Part shown: positions 1 to 9,112 of the stretch, one piece after another
Numbering within the stretch: position 1 is the stretch's first letter
Layout: each line of letters opens with the position of its first letter
From: Roseimicrobium gellanilyticum
Lineage (GTDB): Bacteria; Verrucomicrobiota; Verrucomicrobiia; Verrucomicrobiales; Verrucomicrobiaceae
Assembly: GCF_003315205.1 (NCBI RefSeq)
Contig: NZ_QNRR01000004.1
Coordinates: 372,001 to 436,000 of the forward strand
Length of the DNA: 64,000 nt
Reading direction: 5' to 3'
The notes under the pieces: generated by a model
The model's database searches: none
Told to the model about the DNA's origin: nothing
Seen by the model: only the letters and a program-made list of their open reading frames with translations
Translations under genes and position numbers: made by a program

Positions 1-223
1 GCCAGTAGGTAGCGATATCACCAAGCGAAAATATTCGCTCGTGCATACTGCATCGCTACGCCGCCCCTTTGGATGAGTCCGCATGACGCGAGCGGACGAA
101 ATCTTTCTGAAGTGAATTGAATCCGTAGGACCATTTGTCTGTCTCAATCCGAAAATACTTCGTAACATCATTGTATATCCAGGCTGGCTGATTTGAGCCG
201 GCATAGAAATACAAAATCCCCCC
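1..223. other. Left-edge non-coding leader
   Basis: No coding region is supported here. The stretch is more AT-rich than the genes that follow and presumably holds the promoter of the Verru_Chthon cassette, but I could not pick out a convincing -35/-10 pair. There is no purine-rich ribosome binding site ahead of the first start, which is preceded by a run of C residues. Confidence 0.4.
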
Positions 224-3200
224 ATGAGAACCCTGCCCCCAAAACCACGGGGTTCTGCCCTCGTCATCGTATTAGCAATGCTGTCACTGCTCGTCGCACT
301 GACTATCGCCTTCCTTGGGCTGGTCCGTACGGAGAGAACTGGTGCTGGCATCTTTGCCGAAAGTGTCGAGGTCAGAAACCTCTCCAATGTGCCCGTGAGT
401 CTTGTCATCTCGCAGATGCGCAAGGCTACGGAGAATAATGCTCCACGTGATGGAAGTAAGAACTTCAAGACGTGGGCGTCCCAGCCTGGGATGATCCGCC
501 AATACGGAGTCGAGCCGGACGAGAGCGGATATCGCAGCAGGGCCGTGGCGCTCTACAAGCTATATTCGGATGATACACTCGTGGTTTCCAAGGTCGGTGC
601 TTCTGCTTCTGGCGGTGGTTTGAGCTCCGCCGAAGTGGAGTCCGCACTGAAGGCGGACACGTTGGATCTCTCCACGTGGGACAAGAAGCCGGGTCTGTAT
701 ACGGACTTGAATGAACCCGTGGCGGTGCCGGGCACAACGCCAACGATGAAGTTTCCCATTGTGGATCCTCGTGCGGTGGTGCCGGGAAATGGCAGCCACG
801 CAGTAGAAGGTTTTGAATTTGTCACGGGGCCAACCGCCAAATATCCGAATGCGGCCAATGTGGCGAAGACACTCCTGCCAAAAGATCGGGATGATCTCGC
901 TGCCCGTCTCCCCATGCCGGTGCGGTGGATGTATGTGCTGAAGGATGGCTCGCTGATCACGCCAACTTCAGGGGACGAATTGAAGACCGTTTTCACCTCG
1001 GGCGTGGACAGGCCTCTGCCGACTGCAGAGAACCCTATCGTAGGACGTGTGGCCTTCTGGACAGATGATGACAGTGCCAAGATCAACATCAATACCGCGT
1101 CTGAAGGCTCCCACTGGGATGTGCCTGTAGCAACGAGCCAGACGGAGAAAGAATACGCCTCGCGCATGCCTGCACAGGGTGAGTTCAGCCGCTATCCCGG
1201 TCACCCTGCCACTACGAGCATGAGCGCGGTGCTGCAGGCATTCAGCGATGACTTTTATGTGGACCCCACACGCTTGCCTGATCCGGTGGTGTTTGAGCGT
1301 ATTCACAAACTATCTCCACGCACTCCCTGGGGTGGCAGCAAGGCAGGCACCCAAAGTCCAGGCACGGGCAAGGAAGGTCTCGCGCCCAAGACAGATCGTC
1401 TCTATGCGAGTGTGGATGAGATGTTCTTCGATCCCAATCGTGATCCCATCAATACAACCCTGACCGGGGAATCGCTGGAACTTGGGCGCTTCTTCCTCAC
1501 CGCGCACAGTCGCGCGCCGGAGATGAACTTGTTTGGGAAACCGCGCATCAGCTTGTGGCCGCAGTCTGCGGACCCCAAGGATCGTAATCCGAAGGACAAG
1601 ATGCTCGCGTTTCTCAGCGAGACCACGGGTAACACCACCCGCCAGTGGTACTGGATGCGTGAGAAGAACTGGACGGCGAATGATCCAGGCTCTTCACAAA
1701 CCTCCACTGCAGACTATCCGGGAACGAAGCGGAATGACGACATGTTTGAGTCATACTACCGCTTTCTCGTGGGTGATGGCGCCTATCTCGTGCCGGGATT
1801 TGGAAACAGGACCATGGCTACGAAGTACGGGGCCACGAAGCGCGACCAGATCGGTGCGGAAGCGTTCGATCTGCTGCGCTGGGGTGTGAACAGCTACAGT
1901 TCCATGTCGAACGACGGCTGGCCTACTTATACGTACCTGCCAGACCGCGTTGGTGGAAACCTGGGGCAGTCCTCTGCAGTGCCGCTTTTGTACAAGAAGG
2001 GCAGCACCGTCATCGGTCGTGGTTTTGGCCGGTGGCCAACTGTGACTGAGGCGGTGATCGTGTTTGCCAGAGTGAAGGACGGGGATAAGGAGAAGATGCA
2101 GGCCTATATCCTTCTGGAGACCTTCGTGCCGTCGAGTGGTCCTCCGAGCATGACGCCGAATATTGTTTATCGCATCACTGGCATGGACAAATTCAAAGTG
2201 GCATTTGGCACGAGCACCGCTGTGGCCATGGGCTTCGGTGGCCAGATGGACAATGTGTGTCCCACCACTGAGGGCAGCTTCGGTATGCTGGCTTGCGGCA
2301 ATACACCTTTCACCGGATTGGGAAACCAGCTCGCCAATGGCGGCTCTGCCAAGGTGCCGACACCGGGAAATGGTGGCTTTGTAAACGTGTATCCATTTGT
2401 GAGCAGTGCCCTTGAAATTCCCTCGGGTGCCACGGAATTCCAATTCACGGGTGGTGACTTTGCCATCGAGACTCTTCCGGGATGGAAGACACCCGCCACC
2501 GAAGTGGTGCAGACCATCCGCATGACCCTGCCGAGTGTAAAGCTGAAGGTTCCGCGCATGAATAGCACCTATCAAACGGTGAATTCGCGATTCGTGAAGG
2601 ACAGCACGCGCTATGAAGCGAAGCTGATCGTGGATGGAGATACTGTGCGCTCCGTGGAAGCAGATGTGAATGCTGCGCCCAAAGGTGACCTGCGGCTGTA
2701 TTCGCTGATGAAGGATGTGCCGAAGGCATGGTTTACTGTGCATCCGGACTACACCAATACCTCCGTGGAGCGCAGGCAGTTCCTGCGGACAGACTTCACC
2801 GCAAGCAACGGACAGTTTGGCCCGCATAGCGGAGCGCTGCCTGCTGGGCAGAACTGGGGTGAGCAAAGCAACCGGCAGTCCAACCACAATACCGCGGGCA
2901 CGCTGGTGAGGAATTTCATCTATGCGCGCGGATGTCCTCCTGCCGTACCACGCGGCCTGGATGGTGCGTTCCTCAATGTGGGTACGGGTTCCATCTCTGA
3001 CAATCGTCCTGGCGACTGGGACAATGGTGTGGGGATCGTTGCGGATGGCCCGTATGTGAGAAAGCCTGATGAAGGAAACTCCGGTACCGACGGCAATACC
3101 TATCTGAGCCGTCACTATTTCGACAAGGAAACAGGAGCCACGTATTCGCCGAACCGGCAGATTGCCTCTGCGGTGAACTTTGGGTCGCTGCCCACCGGTA

Positions 3201-4174
3201 TCGATATCAATAATGCCACGACGGTGAAGCCATGGCAGACGCTGCTGTTCTGCCCGAATCCAGCATCGCGTAGCACGAAGTCCCTGGATGATCCAACGGC
3301 AAAGGATCACCCCGGTTTCGGTACTCCGAGGGATCACCTGCTGCTGGATTTGTTCTGGATGCCCATTACCGAGCCGTACGCCATCAGCGAACCGCTCTCG
3401 ACCGCGGGCAAGATTAACCTGAATACGCAGATCCTTCCTTTTACGAATATTGAGCGCTCCACGGGTATGCGTGCGGTGCTGAAGTCCACGCGCATCACGG
3501 CCATCACGCCTGATTCCGCGGGAGGATTTGGCACCGGTGTGGATACCTCCAGTGCCGGAGGTGGCCGTCCTTATGTGAAGAGTGGTGCGGACGTGTACAA
3601 GCAGAGCGATGCCAGCAGTACTCACAAGCTGGAGCTCCGGTATGCAGTGAACGGCGACGTGACGATGTCAGGTGTTCGCGAGAGATTCAACAAGTGGGAC
3701 ATCTACCGCAGTGCGAGTGAGATTTGCGAGATCTTCCTCGTGCCCCAACGCCTGCAAGGGAAGAACTACGGCGGCGCCAAGCCGCCTCCCACGGAGTACA
3801 AGGACATGATGGAGTGGTGGAATGGAAATCTCACCGACCTCGAGCGCCTGGATGCCTTCGAGCTGACCGGGGACAACTCCCGCGAGATGCCCTACAACCA
3901 CATCTATCCACGCGTTACCACGCAGTCGAATACTTACACGGTGCACTACCGTGTGCAGACTCTGAAGAAGGCCCGCTCCACGGTCCCGGAGGTCTGGGAG
4001 GAAGGCAAGGACAGCGTGATGTCCGAATTCCGCGGGTCAACCACTTTGGAGCGCTACCTCGATCCCAATGACAGGGAAATGGGTCCCACAAATATCGGAA
4101 GCAACACCTTCACGACTTCGTGGGACACCTTCTACCGCATCCGCATTGTCCAACGCAACCAATTCGTTCCATGA
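224..4174 (+). CDS. Verru_Chthon cassette protein A
   Basis: A 1316-residue protein beginning with a short basic leader followed by one hydrophobic segment at about residues 10-32 (SALVIVLAMLSLLVALTIAF) and then 'RTERTG'. The rest is a long polar, Gly/Ser/Thr-rich region expected outside the cytoplasmic membrane. The N-terminal signature, the size and the three small pseudopilin-like genes directly downstream match the Verru_Chthon cassette A family (TIGR02600-type) of Verrucomicrobium and Chthoniobacter; this is recognition of the family pattern, not a search result. Such cassettes are known as sets of four genes of unproven function. The hydrophobic leader suggests handling by a type II secretion or type IV pilus-like machine, perhaps as the large minor pseudopilin (inference). 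The stop overlaps the next start (ATGA), indicating translational coupling. Confidence 0.85.
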   Translation: MRTLPPKPRGSALVIVLAMLSLLVALTIAFLGLVRTERTGAGIFAESVEVRNLSNVPVSLVISQMRKATENNAPRDGSKNFKTWASQPGMIRQYGVEPDESGYRSRAVALYKLYSDDTLVVSKVGASASGGGLSSAEVESALKADTLDLSTWDKKPGLYTDLNEPVAVPGTTPTMKFPIVDPRAVVPGNGSHAVEGFEFVTGPTAKYPNAANVAKTLLPKDRDDLAARLPMPVRWMYVLKDGSLITPTSGDELKTVFTSGVDRPLPTAENPIVGRVAFWTDDDSAKININTASEGSHWDVPVATSQTEKEYASRMPAQGEFSRYPGHPATTSMSAVLQAFSDDFYVDPTRLPDPVVFERIHKLSPRTPWGGSKAGTQSPGTGKEGLAPKTDRLYASVDEMFFDPNRDPINTTLTGESLELGRFFLTAHSRAPEMNLFGKPRISLWPQSADPKDRNPKDKMLAFLSETTGNTTRQWYWMREKNWTANDPGSSQTSTADYPGTKRNDDMFESYYRFLVGDGAYLVPGFGNRTMATKYGATKRDQIGAEAFDLLRWGVNSYSSMSNDGWPTYTYLPDRVGGNLGQSSAVPLLYKKGSTVIGRGFGRWPTVTEAVIVFARVKDGDKEKMQAYILLETFVPSSGPPSMTPNIVYRITGMDKFKVAFGTSTAVAMGFGGQMDNVCPTTEGSFGMLACGNTPFTGLGNQLANGGSAKVPTPGNGGFVNVYPFVSSALEIPSGATEFQFTGGDFAIETLPGWKTPATEVVQTIRMTLPSVKLKVPRMNSTYQTVNSRFVKDSTRYEAKLIVDGDTVRSVEADVNAAPKGDLRLYSLMKDVPKAWFTVHPDYTNTSVERRQFLRTDFTASNGQFGPHSGALPAGQNWGEQSNRQSNHNTAGTLVRNFIYARGCPPAVPRGLDGAFLNVGTGSISDNRPGDWDNGVGIVADGPYVRKPDEGNSGTDGNTYLSRHYFDKETGATYSPNRQIASAVNFGSLPTGIDINNATTVKPWQTLLFCPNPASRSTKSLDDPTAKDHPGFGTPRDHLLLDLFWMPITEPYAISEPLSTAGKINLNTQILPFTNIERSTGMRAVLKSTRITAITPDSAGGFGTGVDTSSAGGGRPYVKSGADVYKQSDASSTHKLELRYAVNGDVTMSGVRERFNKWDIYRSASEICEIFLVPQRLQGKNYGGAKPPPTEYKDMMEWWNGNLTDLERLDAFELTGDNSREMPYNHIYPRVTTQSNTYTVHYRVQTLKKARSTVPEVWEEGKDSVMSEFRGSTTLERYLDPNDREMGPTNIGSNTFTTSWDTFYRIRIVQRNQFVP

Positions 4175-4695
4175 ATAGTACCCCCAACACCCCTATCTCC
4201 TCCACTCAGTCCAGACGGGCAGTGATGAGCCGCGCGGCATTCACCTTGGTCGAGACAGTGCTGGCACTGGCCATTGTGGCTGGAGCTGTGCTCTCCGTGG
4301 TGGCGATGCTGCCCATTGGCATGGAGGATCTCCGCCAGAGCTATATGAAGCAGGCTGAGGCCCGAATCATTCAGACCTTCATCGCAGACTATGAGATGAA
4401 GAGCTGGGGTAAGGCCGGTGGCACGGAGATGACCTTGAAGGATAAAACTCTCTACTTTGATGCGCGCGGCACCGTCTTGCCGAAGGCGGGTGTGTTTGAG
4501 CATGCCATCACCGCGAAAGCCACCATGCAGAAGGACTGGCCCAAGCTTCCTGGTGATCCCACCCCGTCCCGCCATGTGCGTCGACTTGATGTGAAGATCA
4601 CCCAAGCAATCAACAATCCGGAGGCCTTTGAAGATCCGAAGCTCTACATCCAGCGCAGTGCCTGGGTGGCAAACTTTGACCAGACAAAACTGTGA
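4171..4695 (+). CDS. Verru_Chthon cassette protein B (prepilin-like)
   Basis: A 174-residue protein with a basic leader and a prepilin-type cleavage/methylation segment around residues 20-45 (A-A-F-T-L-V-E, then a hydrophobic stretch), with the conserved Glu at +5 of the presumed mature protein. The ATG at 4171 is chosen because it overlaps the TGA of cassette A by four bases; an upstream in-frame start at 4120 would lie inside cassette A and is unlikely. The family (TIGR02598-type) is the second member of the Verru_Chthon cassette. Its stop overlaps the GTG start of the next gene, so A, B and C are probably translated from one message. The exact role is unknown; a minor pseudopilin is the natural reading. 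Confidence 0.85.
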   Translation: MNSTPNTPISSTQSRRAVMSRAAFTLVETVLALAIVAGAVLSVVAMLPIGMEDLRQSYMKQAEARIIQTFIADYEMKSWGKAGGTEMTLKDKTLYFDARGTVLPKAGVFEHAITAKATMQKDWPKLPGDPTPSRHVRRLDVKITQAINNPEAFEDPKLYIQRSAWVANFDQTKL

Positions 4696-5858
4696 ACACG
4701 CATACACCAGTGTCGTTTCGTCGTTGCCGCGGTTTCACGATGGTGGAGCTGCTGCTTTCGGTGGCCATCCTCTCCATCCTGATCCTCATGCTCACCAGCA
4801 CGGTGAGCAATGTGCAGGAGGTGGTCACGCGTTCGCAGGCCCAGGCTGAGGAGTTCAAGGAGGCACGTCAGGCGTTCGAGGTTACCGCTCGTCGTCTCTC
4901 CCAGGCGACGCTGAATGGCTACTGGGGCTATGTGTACCAGGACCCCAAGGCGAAGAATCCCGTGCCTCTCTACTATGACCGGCAGAGCGACCTGCACTAT
5001 GTGCAGGAGAAGGTGGCGACCCTGCTCCCGCAAGCCGGAGGAAATGGTCATGCCGTCTTCTTCCAGGCACTGCTTGGAGATACGGATCCGACCACACAGT
5101 ACGGAGAGAAAATCAATGATCTGCATGATCTCCTGAATTGCTGGGGGTTCTACGTAAGCTACGGCAGCGACCTGACAAGACGGCCGCAGTTCCTGAAGGA
5201 CGAGCATGGTCTTGCGCTGAACCCTGAAAGGAAACGCTTCCGTTTGATGGAATTCCGTCAGCCACCCGATCAGTCCATCCTCTTCTCGAAGACATTTGAT
5301 ATCAGCAACAAGAAGGACACCAAGGAGCTCTACAAATGGTTCCGCGGACCTTTCAAAGACCCGAGCAAGACCACAGAGACCTACTCAGTGCCGCTAGCCG
5401 AGAATGTGCTTGCCGTGGTGATCACGCCCTACATCTACGTGACCACCGCAGATTCCAAGGGAGTGAGCACCACGGACATGCGGAAGAAGCAGAGCTATGA
5501 ATATGACACCCGCCTCTTTCAATGGCGTGGCGGTACCGGGCAGGATGTGATCTCCAGCAAGAACCAGCTTCCTGCCATGCTGGAGCTCACGATCATCGCA
5601 ACGGATGAGCGCTCCTACGAGAAGCTCGAGCAAAAACACGGCGTGGATGGTGCAGCGGCGAAGATTCGTGAGGTGTTCGCCGGTCTTCTGAAACTTTCCA
5701 CCGACTTTGCACCTGACCCCAACAACGTGCAGGTGAAGGAGTATGACATCGACAAGATCGAAAAGAGTCTCCAGGGGCTGGAGATGAACTACAAGATCTT
5801 CACCACCACGGTGAGCCTCCGCGCCTCCAAGTGGATCACTGAGCGGGAAAAGACCTGA
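4692..5858 (+). CDS. Verru_Chthon cassette protein C (prepilin-like)
   Basis: A 388-residue protein starting with GTG, four bases inside the previous gene (GTGA overlap). A short leader with several Arg precedes a type IV prepilin motif at about residues 14-19 (G-F-T-M-V-E) and a hydrophobic helix to about residue 35. A heptad-like helical stretch follows, as in pseudopilins, and then a large mixed C-terminal domain. This is the size and shape of Verru_Chthon cassette protein C (TIGR02599-type). Membership in the contiguous A-B-C-D set supports the call. Probably processed by a prepilin peptidase, which is not in this window. Confidence 0.85.
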   Translation: MNTHTPVSFRRCRGFTMVELLLSVAILSILILMLTSTVSNVQEVVTRSQAQAEEFKEARQAFEVTARRLSQATLNGYWGYVYQDPKAKNPVPLYYDRQSDLHYVQEKVATLLPQAGGNGHAVFFQALLGDTDPTTQYGEKINDLHDLLNCWGFYVSYGSDLTRRPQFLKDEHGLALNPERKRFRLMEFRQPPDQSILFSKTFDISNKKDTKELYKWFRGPFKDPSKTTETYSVPLAENVLAVVITPYIYVTTADSKGVSTTDMRKKQSYEYDTRLFQWRGGTGQDVISSKNQLPAMLELTIIATDERSYEKLEQKHGVDGAAAKIREVFAGLLKLSTDFAPDPNNVQVKEYDIDKIEKSLQGLEMNYKIFTTTVSLRASKWITEREKT

Positions 5859-5889
5859 GGCTCATCCGCCTTCAGAAAGGACTTTCATC

Positions 5890-6564
5890 ATGAACAACCC
5901 CAATACCTCCATGTCACCAGGCCAATCCCGTGGGAAGGGACTTCCTCATATGCGCACTTCTGCGGCTCGGGGGTTCACGCTGATCGAAATCATGGTGGTG
6001 ATGACCATCATGCTGCTCCTCATGGGCGTGAGCATTGGCGTGACAAATTCGTGGAAGGCGCAGAAGCTTTCCACAGAGGCGCGTCAGCTTTCATCACAAC
6101 TCGCGGAGGTGGCATTGCTGGCCCAGAAGGATAATTACCCGGTGGAAGTCAGGTTCTACCTCCTTCCAAATGAGTTTGGTGACGGCTCCTCTACCGCAAT
6201 GCGTGCTATCCAGATTGCACGGCTTACGGGATACGATACGACCACGAGAAGGCCCCAGTACAAATTCCTGACCGAGGTGCGCTTCTTTGAAGATGACATC
6301 ATCCTCATGGATACCAAGGACTACACGTCCCTGTGCTCCGTGGAGCCCACACCTGCGGGGGAAAAGGATCCCGAGATTCGTGGCCAGCAGCGTTCATATC
6401 GTTCATTTCTGTTCCTGCCGAATGGATCTACCAGCCTGCCTCGCACCCCGGACACCGTCTTCACTCTGGTGAAGGAAAGCGAGATGACCAGCGCCAAGGA
6501 GCCGCCACCGAACTACCGCTCCGTGGTGCTCCAACCGGTGACCGGGAAGGCGACAGTCTATTGA
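5890..6564 (+). CDS. Verru_Chthon cassette protein D (prepilin-like)
   Basis: A 224-residue protein with the classic prepilin motif R-G-F-T-L-I-E at about residues 27-33 and a following hydrophobic helix (IMVVMTIMLLLMGVSIGV). The leader is long (about 28 residues), as in cassette D (TIGR02596-type). Unlike most starts here, this one has a visible ribosome binding site, AAAGGA, about eight bases before the ATG, which fits a gene separated from cassette C by about 30 bp rather than overlapping it. It closes the four-gene cassette; the next gene, an MFS transporter, is unrelated. Confidence 0.87.
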   Translation: MNNPNTSMSPGQSRGKGLPHMRTSAARGFTLIEIMVVMTIMLLLMGVSIGVTNSWKAQKLSTEARQLSSQLAEVALLAQKDNYPVEVRFYLLPNEFGDGSSTAMRAIQIARLTGYDTTTRRPQYKFLTEVRFFEDDIILMDTKDYTSLCSVEPTPAGEKDPEIRGQQRSYRSFLFLPNGSTSLPRTPDTVFTLVKESEMTSAKEPPPNYRSVVLQPVTGKATVY

Positions 6565-6744
6565 CGAGCCGGAGATGTAGTGCTGCCATCAAGGTGCCCC
6601 CTTGGACTCTACCCACAGGGTCAGAGTAAAGGGGCGCCCGCTTGCGGACGGGCCCCATGTGGGCTCTTCCACCTTGGGATTCCGCAGATTCCTTGCAATC
6701 TGGCACTCGACACGCTCCCGTGACTCTCTATGGATGGCGGTCCC

Positions 6745-8034
6745 ATGTCTCAAAGGCAGCCGGCCATCGTTTTCATTTTCATCACCCTCTTTCTCGATAT
6801 CTTTGGGATTGGCCTCATTGTGCCTGTGTTGCCGGGGCTGGTGGAGAAGATGGTGGGTGGTAATGAGGAGACCACCTCACACATGGTGGGCTGGCTGGTA
6901 GCGCTGTATGCGCTCATGCAGTTCCTGTTCTCCCCTGTGCTCGGATCGCTCTCGGACCGCTTCGGTCGCCGGCCGGTGATCCTGCTCTCGCTGTTGGGGT
7001 CGGGGTTGGATTATCTGTTACTCGCTTGGGCGCCGTCGCTGTGGTGGCTCTTTCTCGGGCGCATCATCTCTGGGATCACGGCGGCGAATTTCACTGCGGC
7101 CAGCGCTTACATCGCAGATATTACTCCACCGGAGAAGCGGGCCCACGGGTTCGGCATTATTGGTGCGGCCTTTGGGCTGGGGTTCATCGCGGGACCTGCA
7201 GTCGGTGGATTGGTGAGCGAGTATGGTAGGCACTTGATGGGCGACTACGGCCTGCGGCTTCCCTTCATCCTGGCAGCTGGCGTCACACTGCTGAACTGGG
7301 TCTATGGGGTGTTCGTACTGCCGGAGTCATTGACAAAGGAAAACCGCCGCCCCTTCCACTGGGAGAGTGCGCATCCCATCAAGTCCATCAAATCGCTGAG
7401 CCGCTGGCCGGTGGTACTGAGTCTTTCCGGTGTGCACTTCCTGATGAATCTCACGCACACCATCTACCCGAGCCTTTGGGTGCTCTATACCAAAAAGCGC
7501 TATGGATGGGGCGAGTTGGATGTGGGGCTTTCTCTGGGCTTTGTAGGTATCATGTCCGCGATTGTGCAGGGAGGGCTCGCGGGACGTATCATTGGTTTCC
7601 TGGGTGATCGTCGCGGACTGCTGCTTGGGTTCGCACTTATGACGGTGGCGATGGTGGGCTATGGGCTCGCGCCCAATGGATTTGTCATCTATGTGGTCAT
7701 GTTTGTGGGCGCCTTCAGCGGTATTGCGGGTCCCGCGGCACAGGCCATCATCACCAAGAAGGTGGGAGCCACCGAGCAAGGTGAGGTGCAGGGCGCGCTG
7801 AATAGTGTGGCCAGTGTGGCTGGCATCGTGGGACCCATCGTGTGGACATGGATGTTCGCCTACAGCGTGAGTGACGAGAGGAAGATTCATGTGCCGGGCA
7901 TCGCCTTCATCGTGGCGGGCATCCTGACCTTTGGCGCCATGTTGCTGGGCAGGTGGGCGTTGCGTGGTGAGAAGATTGGAGCGGCAAAAGCGCTGGAAAC
8001 TCCCTTTCCTCTTCGGGATGATCCTCCGGCGTGA
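6745..8034 (+). CDS. MFS drug efflux transporter, TetA-like
   Basis: A 429-residue integral membrane protein with about 12 hydrophobic segments. The first helix carries the DxxGxGLxxPVLP pattern (F-L-D-I-F-G-I-G-L-I-V-P-V-L-P) characteristic of the Tet/TCR group of MFS antiporters, and the loop between helices 2 and 3 has motif A (G-S-L-S-D-R-F-G-R-R). It is therefore expected to exchange a drug or metabolite for protons at the inner membrane; the substrate cannot be read from sequence. I chose the ATG at 6745; an in-frame ATG at 6730 adds only five residues. No linked regulator is visible. Its 3' end overlaps the preferred start of the following lipoprotein gene by 17 bases. Confidence 0.87.
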   Translation: MSQRQPAIVFIFITLFLDIFGIGLIVPVLPGLVEKMVGGNEETTSHMVGWLVALYALMQFLFSPVLGSLSDRFGRRPVILLSLLGSGLDYLLLAWAPSLWWLFLGRIISGITAANFTAASAYIADITPPEKRAHGFGIIGAAFGLGFIAGPAVGGLVSEYGRHLMGDYGLRLPFILAAGVTLLNWVYGVFVLPESLTKENRRPFHWESAHPIKSIKSLSRWPVVLSLSGVHFLMNLTHTIYPSLWVLYTKKRYGWGELDVGLSLGFVGIMSAIVQGGLAGRIIGFLGDRRGLLLGFALMTVAMVGYGLAPNGFVIYVVMFVGAFSGIAGPAAQAIITKKVGATEQGEVQGALNSVASVAGIVGPIVWTWMFAYSVSDERKIHVPGIAFIVAGILTFGAMLLGRWALRGEKIGAAKALETPFPLRDDPPA

Positions 8035-9100
8035 GAGGAGCTGCGGCCGGATCTGGCGGGTCGCCATGATCCTGGTGTTGGGCTGGATGCCCAGCGGTTG
8101 CACGTCCCGTGCCCTCAAGATCCTGACCCCTGTGCAGCTCTTGAAGCAGTTGCCGCAGGGGACGGAAGTCATTCAGAAGCCTCTGATGCTGCTCACGAAG
8201 CCAGAGGCAAAGGCCCCGAGCCATGGGGGGCACAGCGGAAGTGAAGTGTCTGCACCCCTGAGGATGACCCACGGAGTTCCTGTGATCGATGCACACCTGA
8301 ACGGTGTCACCATTCCATTGATCATTGATACGGGCTGTCAACCCACGTTGATGGTGGATCCTGAGAGCGCGGTGAGAGCAAGCGTGCTTGTGGTGAAACC
8401 TGCTCAAGGAAGTCTCGTGTTGGAGGGGACCTTGGGAGAGGAGGATGCTTTGCTCGGCAGGGTGCAACAGTTGAGCCTCACAGATTGGCGGATTGAGGGG
8501 CCACTCTGCCTCATCCGCTCACAGCAGACCTATATGGCTGGCCTGTTCCAGCGACGGAAGCTCCCGCTGAATCTATTTGGGATGGCGCTGCCGCTTCATG
8601 CGTGCAGTTACATGACCATCGATTATCCTCATGAACGCGTTGTCTTTGGTTTCCACCAGCACTATCAGCCGGTGAAGAACCGACATGTCTGGAGTGTTCC
8701 CATGATTCTGCGTGATGGGCTTCCTCATGTGAGATTGCGCCATGGAGGGGTAAGATGGGAGGCGGTCATAGATACCGGGGCCAACCCGACCATGACCATC
8801 ACTCCCGAAATTGCCCAACAATGCGGTGCCATGTCCTCCCTCAGCCAAGTGGACGGATATCGTCTCGGAATAGGTGTGATGTCCGGGTTGAAGGACCGCG
8901 ACAAGTTGCAACGTGTGGTCCTGCACCGAATCCAAGGTCTCGGTCCAGAGTTGTCGCACGTTCCAGCCACCATTGCCAACTTTACCCCCCGAGTGGGTTC
9001 AGGCTTGTTGAGGCATTACCGGGTCACCCTGGACTTCAAGAGACAGCTTCTGTGGCTGGAGGAAGAGGGGCTGAAGGAGCAAGGTGATCCGGCATCGTGA
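8018..9100 (+). CDS. Lipoprotein-like protein with two retropepsin-type DTG motifs (paralogue 1)
   Basis: A 360-residue protein with a basic N-terminus, a short hydrophobic segment and a Cys near residue 28 that could be a lipobox, although the preceding residues (M-P-S-G-C) are not ideal. Two aspartic protease-like motifs are visible, I-I-D-T-G-C-Q at residues 104-106 (DTG) and V-I-D-T-G-A-N at 252-254, each followed by a hydrophobic-rich beta segment. This is the layout of single-chain pepsin-like retropepsins, each half giving one catalytic Asp. It is paralogous to the gene at 10124, with the DTG/DSG motifs at identical residue numbers, which supports both start choices (here ATG 8018; 8066 is an alternative). 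The likely site of action is the periplasm; the substrate is unknown. Activity is inference. Confidence 0.7.
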   Translation: MILRRERSCGRIWRVAMILVLGWMPSGCTSRALKILTPVQLLKQLPQGTEVIQKPLMLLTKPEAKAPSHGGHSGSEVSAPLRMTHGVPVIDAHLNGVTIPLIIDTGCQPTLMVDPESAVRASVLVVKPAQGSLVLEGTLGEEDALLGRVQQLSLTDWRIEGPLCLIRSQQTYMAGLFQRRKLPLNLFGMALPLHACSYMTIDYPHERVVFGFHQHYQPVKNRHVWSVPMILRDGLPHVRLRHGGVRWEAVIDTGANPTMTITPEIAQQCGAMSSLSQVDGYRLGIGVMSGLKDRDKLQRVVLHRIQGLGPELSHVPATIANFTPRVGSGLLRHYRVTLDFKRQLLWLEEEGLKEQGDPAS

Positions 9101-9112
9101 ACGAACACCTCG

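Noticed and set aside
1751-3625. Long open frame (624 codons) on the minus strand
   Set aside because: It is the antisense of Verru_Chthon cassette A; no family character, and the plus-strand gene has an N-terminal signature and coupled neighbours.
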